Source: Syntrophomonadaceae bacterium
GTDB taxonomy: Bacteria > Bacillota > Dethiobacteria > DTU022
DNA length: 8,052 nucleotides
Assembly (NCBI GenBank): GCA_007131435.1
Contig: SLQM01000247.1
Location: forward strand, 1 to 8,052
Direction: 5' to 3'
Within the stretch, counting starts at the first letter, position 1. Each line of letters opens with the position of its first letter. Of the stretch, positions 1-5,732 are shown in pieces. A model generated the notes under the pieces. That model made no database searches and was not told where the DNA came from. It worked only from the letters and a program-made list of their open reading frames with translations. The position numbers were made by a program, and so were the translations under genes.

Positions 1-400
1 GCCTCGAAAACGCTATCTTACCTTCAGTATTAGTCAGCTCTTCCTGTAGCTGACGGAAGTTAGCGTCCGCTTTCAGTTGTGGATAGTTTTCAGCAACCGC
101 AAACAGCGACTTCAATGCACCCGAAAGCATATTCTCTGCTCCGGCCTGTTCATTTACATCCTTGGCCTGGATGGCCATATTACGTGCCTGGGTCACCTTC
201 TCAAAAGTTTCCCTTTCATGGGTCGCATAACCCTTAACAGTATTGACCAGGTTTGGTATTAAATCGTAACGTCTTTTTAACTGCACTTCAATCTGTGACC
301 AGGCATTTTTAAGCCTCTGCCGCAGGGTTACCAGCCGATTGTATGTACCGATAAAGAAAGCAGCGACGATAACTATAACCCCTAAAACTATCCAAAGCAT
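1..400 (-). CDS. lemA: LemA family membrane-anchored protein (3' end cut by window edge)
   Basis: The first 133 codons of a LemA-family gene are visible; the family is usually about 185 residues, so roughly the last quarter lies outside the window. The N-terminus is one hydrophobic segment (about residues 2-19, LWIVLGVIVIVAAFFIGT), a probable membrane anchor or uncleaved signal. It is followed by the family signature: YNRLVTLRQRLKNAWSQIEV, then LKRRYDLIPNLVNTVKGYA, then HERETFEKVTQARN. The rest should be an antiparallel helical bundle, placed outside the membrane in the family model. The ATG at 398-400 has an AAGGAG ribosome site at 410-415 with nine bases between, which fixes the start. It lies 89 bases downstream of the TGS GTPase gene on the same strand, with no terminator seen between them, so co-transcription is possible. 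Molecular function is not established for the family; bacterial lemA often neighbours TPM-domain or HtpX protease genes, which would lie off the left edge. Confidence 0.93.
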   Translation of the reverse strand, partial: MLWIVLGVIVIVAAFFIGTYNRLVTLRQRLKNAWSQIEVQLKRRYDLIPNLVNTVKGYATHERETFEKVTQARNMAIQAKDVNEQAGAENMLSGALKSLFAVAENYPQLKADANFRQLQEELTNTEGKIAFSR

Positions 401-489
401 TTATGTCATCTCCTTCACTTTTAATAAAAAAATAATTCGCATTTAATGTTTGCTTTCCTGCAGATTAAAGGTTTTTTTCAAAATAAATT

Positions 490-1455
490 TTAAAGCTGCA
501 GCTCTACAATATCGCCATCCTCCAGGACATAGTCCCTGGCAACAGGCTGGCCATCAAATTTTGATGAACCCCAAACCAGGGCGCTTTTTAGTTTTTCTGG
601 AAAATCCTTGTGCACCAGCTCAGCAAAATCAAGCACAGTATTGCCCTTTTTTAAGATAAAAGGCCTGTCCATATCTGCTTCACGCCCCATTGCCTTGCCA
701 TAAACCCTGATGATATTTAAAGCGGTATAAATACGATCTTTTAAATCTTCAAGGCCCATTCCATGACAGGAGACCTTAATAAATTCGAGGTCAGGCCATA
801 GCTCTTCTAAAACTTCCAGGTTCTCATCTGATCCGGGTTGATCTGCCTTGTTGGCTAATATCATGAACGGAATTGGCGCCAGCACTTCTTCTTCTCCCTC
901 TAAATCGACAACCTCTCTTTCGTCAAGAACCTGGAATACACCTTCAAGCTGTTCCAGGCAGTCAGGTGTGGATACATCTGTTAGTATCAACAAAAGGTCG
1001 GCTTCTTTAAAAGTACCGATTAAACCTGAAGGGATATTGTCAACTGATAGCGGTGGTGTATCAACTAGCTGGATGAAGGTATCTTTATAAGGCATCATCC
1101 CCGTAACAGGAAGAGCAGTCGAAAAAGGGTATTCAGCTATTTTAACTTTTGCCCTTGATAAAGCGCCAACGAGAGAAGATTTTCCCGTATTGGGATAACC
1201 GGCTAATACTACCTGGCCGGCCCCCTGCTTTTCAACACCAAAGGGATCAAAACCCTTGGCAGTTTTTTTCTTTTTCCCTTCCTCTTTAAACCGGGCTATC
1301 CTTTTCTTGATATCGCCCTGCAGTTTTTCCGTTCCCTTGTGCTTAGGTATTACCTTTAGCATTTCCTGCAGAGCATTAATTCTTTCTTCAGGAGAACTTG
1401 CCCGACGGTATTTCTCTTCTGCTTCATAGTACTGCGGAGTTAGATTAGCAGGCAA
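490..1455 (-). CDS. Obg/DRG-like GTPase with C-terminal TGS domain
   Basis: This 321-residue protein has an N-terminal helical region ending in a lysine-rich stretch (about 1-68), a GTPase domain (about 80-250) and a C-terminal TGS domain (about 262-321). Visible G motifs are G1 GYPNTGKSS (86-94), a G2-type YPFSTALPVTGMM (109-121), G3 VDTPP (131-135), G4 NKAD (202-205) and a G5-like VSCHG (228-232). The order and the YPF-S/T-T block are typical of the Obg/DRG branch (COG1163-like), whose members bind ribosomes or RNA through TGS; a role in translation or stress is inferred. Unusually, G3 reads D-T-P-P, with proline replacing the DxxG glycine that contacts the gamma-phosphate. The start is TTG at 1453-1455, supported by GGGAGGG at 1462-1468, six bases upstream. 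It is divergent from the tRNA-Val gene. It is not classical Obg, which has a glycine-rich N-terminal domain, and I assign no gene symbol. Confidence 0.93.
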   Translation of the reverse strand: MPANLTPQYYEAEEKYRRASSPEERINALQEMLKVIPKHKGTEKLQGDIKKRIARFKEEGKKKKTAKGFDPFGVEKQGAGQVVLAGYPNTGKSSLVGALSRAKVKIAEYPFSTALPVTGMMPYKDTFIQLVDTPPLSVDNIPSGLIGTFKEADLLLILTDVSTPDCLEQLEGVFQVLDEREVVDLEGEEEVLAPIPFMILANKADQPGSDENLEVLEELWPDLEFIKVSCHGMGLEDLKDRIYTALNIIRVYGKAMGREADMDRPFILKKGNTVLDFAELVHKDFPEKLKSALVWGSSKFDGQPVARDYVLEDGDIVELQL

Positions 1456-1461
1456 TTATAA

Positions 1462-1468
1462 CCCTCCC
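1462..1468 (-). promoter_or_regulatory. Ribosome binding site of the TGS GTPase gene
   Basis: GGGAGGG on the minus strand lies six bases before a TTG codon at 1453-1455. No in-frame ATG lies nearby, so this site decides the non-ATG start. Confidence 0.7.
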
Positions 1469-1537
1469 AAAAGCAAAATTTACTTACATAATAGCATAAA
1501 CAGGTTATTAATTGTAGTTGCACGGATATCATTCTTC

Positions 1538-1567
1538 TTGACACAGTCCGCCTAGTAATGCTAAACT
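1538..1567 (+). promoter_or_regulatory. Sigma-A-type promoter of the tRNA-Val gene
   Basis: A perfect -35 TTGACA (1538-1543) is followed, after 18 bases, by the -10 TAAACT (1562-1567, four of six matches). The -10 is preceded by TG and one base (1559-1561), an extended -10 element. Transcription would begin near 1574, about 14 bases before the mature tRNA 5' end at 1588, which is normal for RNase P processing. Confidence 0.7.
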
Positions 1568-1587
1568 AATTCTGCATAATTCAACAT

Positions 1588-1662
1588 GCGCCTGTAGCTC
1601 AGGGGGAGAGCGCCTGCTTGACACGCAGGAGGCCCGTGGTTCAAAACCACGCAGGCGCACCA
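1588..1662 (+). tRNA. tRNA-Val (anticodon GAC)
   Basis: A full cloverleaf can be drawn. The acceptor stem is GCGCCTG (1588-1594) with CAGGCGC (1652-1658), discriminator A at 1659 and an encoded CCA at 1660-1662. The D stem is GCTC/GAGC (1597-1600 with 1608-1611). The anticodon stem is CCTGC/GCAGG with loop TTGACAC, putting anticodon GAC at 1620-1622, which reads GUC (and GUU by wobble) as valine. The variable loop is five bases, and the T stem is CGTGG/CCACG with a loop beginning TTCAA. It is a single tRNA, the only plus-strand gene seen, sitting between two minus-strand genes with its own promoter and a hairpin immediately downstream. No second copy of its 3' end, which might mark an integrated element, was noticed in the window. 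Confidence 0.97.
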
Positions 1663-1664
1663 AA

Positions 1665-1688
1665 AAGCCGGGACAGCTGTCCCGGCTT
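1665..1688. terminator. Perfect inverted repeat, probable bidirectional terminator
   Basis: A 24-base perfect palindrome with arms AAGCCGGGACAG and CTGTCCCGGCTT can fold as a GC-rich stem of about ten pairs with a four-base loop. On the minus strand the stem runs straight into five Ts (complement of A1662-1666), a good intrinsic terminator for the aminotransferase gene ending at 1773. On the plus strand, three bases after the tRNA CCA, the T-run (1697-1703) starts eight bases beyond the stem, so termination there is plausible but less canonical. Confidence 0.8.
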
Positions 1689-1772
1689 AATAATTCTTTT
1701 TTTATTCTCACGAAAGCCAATATGAAATCAAGTATTTTGGGTCATTTATATAGTCCTCCGGTTTATTGATAC

Positions 1773-3191
1773 CTATCCCAAAACATCTTTTTGAACTTCT
1801 TTAAAAACTCCCCTGATTATTTCTAATGAACGGTCCAGGTGTTTCTTGGTGATAACCAGGGGTGGCATTAGGCGAAACACATTTGTATGACGGCCGCAGG
1901 GCAGCATAAGAACGCCTTTGTCTCTTAACGCCAGCAGTGTCTGCATCATTTCACCCAGGTCAAATGGTTCTTTTGTTTCCCTGTTCCTGACCATTTCAAC
2001 AGCAATCATAAAACCTTTACCGCGGACATCTCCGATTACTTCAATTTCATCCATCATATCTTTAAGAACAGAGATAGCATACGAGCCCATGGCAGCTGTT
2101 CGCTCAAGCAGCCCTTCTTGTAAGATATCAATATTGGTGCATGCCACGGCACTGGACGTGGCATTGCCGACTGCGGTCAGTATGTGGCTCATGGGGGTTA
2201 GATTATCTGCTACACTATCAGCCATTACTATAGCGCTAAAAGGCAGGTCACCACCGAGAGCCTTGCCCAGGGTGATCATATCAGGGGTAACACCATAGTG
2301 TTCAATTGCAAACATTTTCCCTGTGCGCCCCATTCCAGCCTGGACCTCATCATCGATATAAAGAATGCCTGCTTTTTCACAGGTTTTCTTCAAAGCCTGC
2401 AAGAACCCATCTGGTGGGGGAACATAACCGCCTTCACCCTGAACAGGTTCAACGATCAGAGCGGCAACCCTGTCTAGATCAATACCGCTGGAAGGGCTTA
2501 GCAATTGATGCTCTACATATTTAGCACATTCCAAATCGCAGCCCGGGTATTCCAATTTTAATGGACAGCGGTAACAGTAAGCATAGGGGCCGACATGGTA
2601 AACATTTTGATTAAAAGGCCCGTAATTCGAACGAAACTGCTGGGAAGTAGTCAGGCCAAGCGTTGTCCCGAGTGCACCGTGGTAAGCTCCTTCAAAAGCA
2701 ACAATGTGACTTTTCCCACTGACAGACCGCGCAAACTTAGTAGCAATTTCCACTGCCGAGCTTCCACTCAGGCCATAGGCCATTTTTGCCCGGCCCTTAA
2801 GTTCACCCGGAGCAAGCTGTTGAAGTTTTTGCCCAAGCTTTACCCGGTTCGGGTTCGTTGCATCTGGGTTATGCATCATTTTTTTACTTTCCCTATAAAT
2901 CGTTTCTAAGACACGGGGATGGCAGTGCCCTATATTGTTAACGGCAATCCCTGCTGTGAGGTCAATATAAATGTTTTCATCAGGATCTTTTACAGTGGCC
3001 CCTTTTGCCTCCTCCCAGACCGTATTCATCACATTTGGTATCACCCGTGTAACCGTTTCCACCTCCATCTCTGCAGCAATCAATTCCTGGCTCTTAGGAC
3101 CCGGTAGAAAATCGGATATAATCCTTGGAGCCTCATCATAGGATAACTTTGCTAAATCCTTTTCCATACTCAGATCCACATCGATGCCCAT
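1773..3191 (-). CDS. Class III PLP-dependent aminotransferase (GabT/ArgD-like; racemase/epimerase possible)
   Basis: This 472-residue fold-type I PLP enzyme transfers an amino group between an amino acid or omega-amine and an oxo acid. Visible family motifs, numbered from the chosen start, are LTAGIAVNNIGHCHPRV (78-94), GLSGSSAVEIATKFAR (140-155, the cofactor phosphate loop), FEGAYHG (166-172), VEPVQGEGG (247-255), IDDEVQAGMGRTG (279-291, with D281 expected at the PLP ring nitrogen) and TLGKALGGD (307-315, with K310 the expected Schiff-base lysine). An unusual block, CYRCPLKLEYPGCDLEC (206-222), holds four cysteines spaced C-x2-C-x8-C-x3-C. From memory it resembles thermococcal class III transaminase/racemase relatives, so 4-aminobutyrate, ornithine or a racemase/epimerase activity are all open. 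The start is the ATG at 3189-3191 with AGGGGAGGA just upstream; an in-frame ATG at 3281 would add 30 residues but has no ribosome site. It has its own promoter and ends before the hairpin at 1665-1688. Confidence 0.93.
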   Translation of the reverse strand: MGIDVDLSMEKDLAKLSYDEAPRIISDFLPGPKSQELIAAEMEVETVTRVIPNVMNTVWEEAKGATVKDPDENIYIDLTAGIAVNNIGHCHPRVLETIYRESKKMMHNPDATNPNRVKLGQKLQQLAPGELKGRAKMAYGLSGSSAVEIATKFARSVSGKSHIVAFEGAYHGALGTTLGLTTSQQFRSNYGPFNQNVYHVGPYAYCYRCPLKLEYPGCDLECAKYVEHQLLSPSSGIDLDRVAALIVEPVQGEGGYVPPPDGFLQALKKTCEKAGILYIDDEVQAGMGRTGKMFAIEHYGVTPDMITLGKALGGDLPFSAIVMADSVADNLTPMSHILTAVGNATSSAVACTNIDILQEGLLERTAAMGSYAISVLKDMMDEIEVIGDVRGKGFMIAVEMVRNRETKEPFDLGEMMQTLLALRDKGVLMLPCGRHTNVFRLMPPLVITKKHLDRSLEIIRGVFKEVQKDVLG

Positions 3192-3441
3192 AAGAAATCC
3201 TCCCCTATATAATTTTTCACGCCATGATAACCTGTTTTGATAATATCTGGATATCTTCCATCTTCCAACAGAGCCAGTCATATTTATATATCAAGAATAA
3301 TTCTATTACCTGGCTTCATTAGCTGACATTTGTTATGCAAAAGCAGGAAAGCAAAAAGGGTGTAATGAAAAAAACGGGCCTTAGCATGATGAATAGTAGA
3401 TGAAGAGTGGTATTTTAGCAGTAAATTATATATTTAATTCA
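3192..3441 (-). other. Long untranslated leader of the aminotransferase mRNA
   Basis: This is most of the 321-base gene-free gap between the methyltransferase stop (3513) and the aminotransferase start (3191). If transcription begins near 3441, as the promoter predicts, the leader is about 250 bases, much longer than usual. It is AT-rich. The only paired element found by eye is a six-base AGCCAG/CTGGCT pair (complement of 3310-3315 with 3272-3277) around a loop of over 30 bases. I recognise no riboswitch class, T-box core or clear attenuator with a U-run, and no convincing small ORF on either strand. Confidence 0.4.
3198..3206 (-). promoter_or_regulatory. Ribosome binding site deciding the aminotransferase start
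   Basis: AGGGGAGGA on the minus strand ends six bases before the ATG at 3189-3191. The alternative in-frame ATG at 3279-3281 is preceded only by AT-rich sequence with no purine-rich site, so the shorter protein is preferred. Confidence 0.75.
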
Positions 3442-3447
3442 TATTTC

Positions 3448-3477
3448 ATTATATTTCAAAAACATGCACAATGTCAA
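3448..3477 (-). promoter_or_regulatory. Consensus sigma-A promoter for the aminotransferase gene
   Basis: On the minus strand a perfect TTGACA (complement of 3472-3477) and a perfect TATAAT (complement of 3448-3453) are separated by 18 bases, predicting a start near 3441. Both hexamers match all six consensus positions, so strong basal transcription is expected unless a regulator intervenes. The site lies after the methyltransferase stop, making the aminotransferase an independent unit. A GATC sits at 3489-3492, about 11 bases upstream of the -35. Confidence 0.8.
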
Positions 3478-3512
3478 GATGTACGTCCGATCCACTGGTC
3501 GCATTTACTGGA

Positions 3513-4307
3513 TTAATTACAGGCTTTTATGGCTAGAACCTCTTTAACCGGTTTACGGTCACCGGTGCAGCTGATCCGGCGGGGTGCATCTAAATAGGTG
3601 AGGTGAAAACCCAGGCTGTTGTATAAGTCTACAATCCGGCCAGTTGCCTGGTTGGAGAGTATCACAGGCCCCCCGTGAGCTGCCAGCCATTTAGCCAGGC
3701 GCACCTGGTCTTCCCAGTTAAATTCTTTATCTGCATAGGCAGTAAATTGAACATCATAGGGGGGATCGGCATAGATAAAGTCTTTTTCACTCAAAGTCAG
3801 CTCTTCGAAATCAAAAGACCTAAAAGACCAGTTTTTAAACAGCGTCATGTAACTGCTGAAATCTGTAATATAATTAATTTTTTTGTAGCGCCCAAAGGGC
3901 ACATTAAAAAACCCTTTTTTGTTAAAGCGGCAGAGACCGTTATAGCCCGTGCGGTTAAGGTAATAAAATAACTGGGCTGCTTCAGGGGTTAGCGCTTTGC
4001 CATCTTTCAGCAGCCCGTTAAATCTATCCCTGTATTGATAATAGCGGTCTTTCTCGTTCACCATGGGCATATTAACTACCAATCCCCGGCTAACCTGGCT
4101 GAAAAAATTAATCAGGTGCTTATTGTAGTCATTTAGCAGGGCATTATCAGGTAGTAAACCCAATGCAACTGCAAGCCCTCCACAGAAAGGCTCCACCAGG
4201 CGTAAACCCTTATATCTCTCCCAGAATGGTATAAGATAGGGGATAAGCCAGCGTTTACCGCCGGCCCATTTAAGAGGCGGTTTCAGCTTATATTTCCCAC
4301 ATATCAT
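3513..4307 (-). CDS. dam: Dam-like DNA adenine-N6 methyltransferase (D12 class)
   Basis: About 264 residues from the ATG at 4305-4307, close to the usual Dam length of about 280. It transfers methyl from S-adenosylmethionine to adenine N6. Motifs occur in the alpha-class order: LKWAGGK (12-18), SAM-binding VEPFCGG (38-44), then LNRTGYNGLCR (117-127) and NVPFGRYKK (135-143), then catalytic DPPY (181-184). The two middle blocks are nearly identical to E. coli Dam's DNA-contact segments, so GATC specificity is predicted. It overlaps the end of the upstream MmgE/PrpD gene, suggesting translational coupling in one transcript. The start is uncertain. In-frame TTG codons at 4317-4319 (nine bases after an AAGG) and 4326-4328 would add four or seven residues; the ATG itself lacks a good ribosome site. 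No restriction endonuclease gene is nearby, so it looks like an orphan methylase. A GATC-type restriction-modification origin cannot be excluded. Confidence 0.93.
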   Translation of the reverse strand: MICGKYKLKPPLKWAGGKRWLIPYLIPFWERYKGLRLVEPFCGGLAVALGLLPDNALLNDYNKHLINFFSQVSRGLVVNMPMVNEKDRYYQYRDRFNGLLKDGKALTPEAAQLFYYLNRTGYNGLCRFNKKGFFNVPFGRYKKINYITDFSSYMTLFKNWSFRSFDFEELTLSEKDFIYADPPYDVQFTAYADKEFNWEDQVRLAKWLAAHGGPVILSNQATGRIVDLYNSLGFHLTYLDAPRRISCTGDRKPVKEVLAIKACN

Positions 4308-5631
4308 AGATGTTGTCAAAAGTCTCAACCTTCATAATTTGCCCTAACCAGGCTTCAATTTTAGAAGGTGGTAAAAGCATTGATGAAAGACGGCGAAACT
4401 TTGTATGCAGCTCATTCAGGGAAACCTTGTTTTCCGGGTCTCCCTTCGGAAAATCGGTCTGCTCGTGAACCACGGTCCCATTGCGCAGGATAACATTTAA
4501 TTTTGCCGCCCATTTATCAGGATAGTGAGCATCAAGCAGGGGATCTATCTCAACTGTGCAATGGCTCATCAGTTCTTCTAACACCGGATCATGAAGTCTC
4601 TCTTCAGTAAAATCTTCCAGGCCCACATGCCCATAAACAAGAGCAGTGGATACACAGAAAGGCAAACTGAACTTTGCTTCATAAATATTTTCAGGAAAAG
4701 GTTCACCAACCAGATCCCTTGCAACACCATAGGTTTGTATCCTCAGCAGTTCTATATCTTCGGGCTTAATATTGTTCTCGCGAAGCCTTAGGGCAAGATC
4801 GATGCCGGCATGAGTGTGACGGGTTGAAGCATAGAGACGAAAACTAATTTGCATAATTTTATAATCTGTGCCTATCCCTTCTACAATTTTTTCCATTTTT
4901 GCCTTGGGGGCAAAAACGCGCAGGAAGCCTTTCTCGCCGGTAAGCATGGTCTTCGTGCTGGTATACCCTCCTGCTGCAAGCATGGCAGAAAACAGTCCGT
5001 TCTGGGCTGCCTTGCTGGCATGCAGCGGTTTGCTGATCATGCCCTCCGGGCTGTAATGTAGTTCCATCAATCCTGCAGCCTGGGTACCGGCATGACCGAT
5101 AGCATACATCAGCTGATCTTCATCCAGGTTTAAAGCTTTGCCGGCTGCAACTGCAGCAGCAAATGTGCCGCAGGTGCCCGTAGTGTGCCAATACTGGTAA
5201 TGTGAAGGAGTCATTGCTTCGGCAATCCGAATTCCAACCTCGTAACCAACTATGATGGCTGTAATTAAATCCTTGCCCGATGCCCCTATTTTTTCAGCCG
5301 CTGCCAGGGCAGCAGGAATAATCGGGGAGCCAGGTCTGAGAATCGATTTGCGGTGTAAATCATCAAATTCAAGCCCATGAGCATAAAGGCCATTACCGAG
5401 GGCAGCGGATAATGCAGGCACTCTTTCTTTACGGCCAATTAAAACTGACTGTGGGCTTCCACCCGCTTCTTCAATAATTTCTGTAACAACATGACCGGGC
5501 AAAGCTGTTGCACCGGCACAGGCTGCCCCTACAAGATCAAGCAGGCAGATCTTGGCCTGGTGAACTACTTCTTCGGGAAAATCTTCGTAACGGGCTTCTT
5601 TTACAAATCTTGCTATTTCTTGTTCGATCAT
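4288..5631 (-). CDS. MmgE/PrpD family protein (dehydratase, decarboxylase or epimerase superfamily)
   Basis: This 447-residue protein is full length for the MmgE/PrpD superfamily, which includes 2-methylcitrate dehydratase, cis-aconitate decarboxylase and iminodisuccinate epimerase. An all-helical first domain (about 1-265 plus the C-terminus) shows LLDLVGAACAGA (30-41), AHGLEFDDLHR (84-94), PGSPIIPAALAAAEKIGASG (100-119), WHTTGTCGTFAAAVAAGKAL (148-167) and SKPLHASKAAQNG (200-212). A lid domain follows with YASTRHTHAGID (267-278) and EAKFSLPFCVSTAL (318-331). H149, K201 and H274 match expected active-site positions. Two sites differ from common consensus: R99 where HPG is usual, and F325 where SLPY is usual. 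The ATG at 5629-5631 has AAGGGA at 5641-5646, nine bases away. It overlaps dam at its 3' end. Substrate cannot be assigned: no propionate-pathway genes (prpB, prpC, acnD) or CoA-transferase are in view. Confidence 0.92.
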   Translation of the reverse strand: MIEQEIARFVKEARYEDFPEEVVHQAKICLLDLVGAACAGATALPGHVVTEIIEEAGGSPQSVLIGRKERVPALSAALGNGLYAHGLEFDDLHRKSILRPGSPIIPAALAAAEKIGASGKDLITAIIVGYEVGIRIAEAMTPSHYQYWHTTGTCGTFAAAVAAGKALNLDEDQLMYAIGHAGTQAAGLMELHYSPEGMISKPLHASKAAQNGLFSAMLAAGGYTSTKTMLTGEKGFLRVFAPKAKMEKIVEGIGTDYKIMQISFRLYASTRHTHAGIDLALRLRENNIKPEDIELLRIQTYGVARDLVGEPFPENIYEAKFSLPFCVSTALVYGHVGLEDFTEERLHDPVLEELMSHCTVEIDPLLDAHYPDKWAAKLNVILRNGTVVHEQTDFPKGDPENKVSLNELHTKFRRLSSMLLPPSKIEAWLGQIMKVETFDNIYDMWEI

Positions 5632-5703
5632 GCTATAAATTCCCTTCTTTCTTTATCCCTATTTATCCTCAGTAGAATTAGTCCGGTTTATTAATCAATA
5701 TGT

Positions 5704-5732
5704 ATTATAACCTGTCCTGTTTATATTTTCTA
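5704..5732 (-). promoter_or_regulatory. Possible promoter for the MmgE/PrpD-dam transcript
   Basis: On the minus strand a perfect -10 TATAAT (complement of 5704-5709) lies 17 bases after TAGAAA (complement of 5727-5732), which matches TTGACA at four of six positions and overlaps the stop codon of the upstream membrane-protein gene. No terminator was seen between that gene and MmgE/PrpD, so read-through is also possible. Confidence 0.4.

Noticed and set aside
401..489. Separate promoter for lemA in the gap after the GTPase gene
   Set aside because: The gap is AT-rich and has a TTGAAA, but no -10 hexamer at suitable spacing; nothing convincing could be assigned.
1588..1662. tRNA-Val as an integration (att) site for a mobile element
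   Set aside because: No integrase, no repeated copy of the tRNA 3' end and no phage or plasmid genes are visible nearby.
1529..1720. Minus-strand open frame of 63 codons crossing the tRNA-Val gene
   Set aside because: It lies antisense to a tRNA with an intact cloverleaf and across a terminator hairpin, and shows no protein-family features; it is a chance frame.
3192..3281. 30-residue N-terminal extension of the aminotransferase from the upstream ATG
   Set aside because: No ribosome site precedes that ATG, whereas a strong AGGGGAGGA precedes the internal ATG at 3191, and class III aminotransferases do not need the extra segment.
3365..3403. Tiny plus-strand ORF (12 codons) after an AAGGG-like site in the leader region
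   Set aside because: Too short, antisense to the predicted leader, no plus-strand promoter identified; cannot be separated from chance.
3481..3512. Possible hairpin (ATCCA/TGGAT) after the dam stop codon as a terminator
   Set aside because: Only about five pairs with a long loop and no following T-run, so it does not qualify as an intrinsic terminator.
3513..5631. Dam and its neighbours as a new defence or restriction system
   Set aside because: No nuclease, helicase or other effector is adjacent; the coupled partner is a metabolic MmgE/PrpD enzyme, so a defence role is not supported by this sequence.
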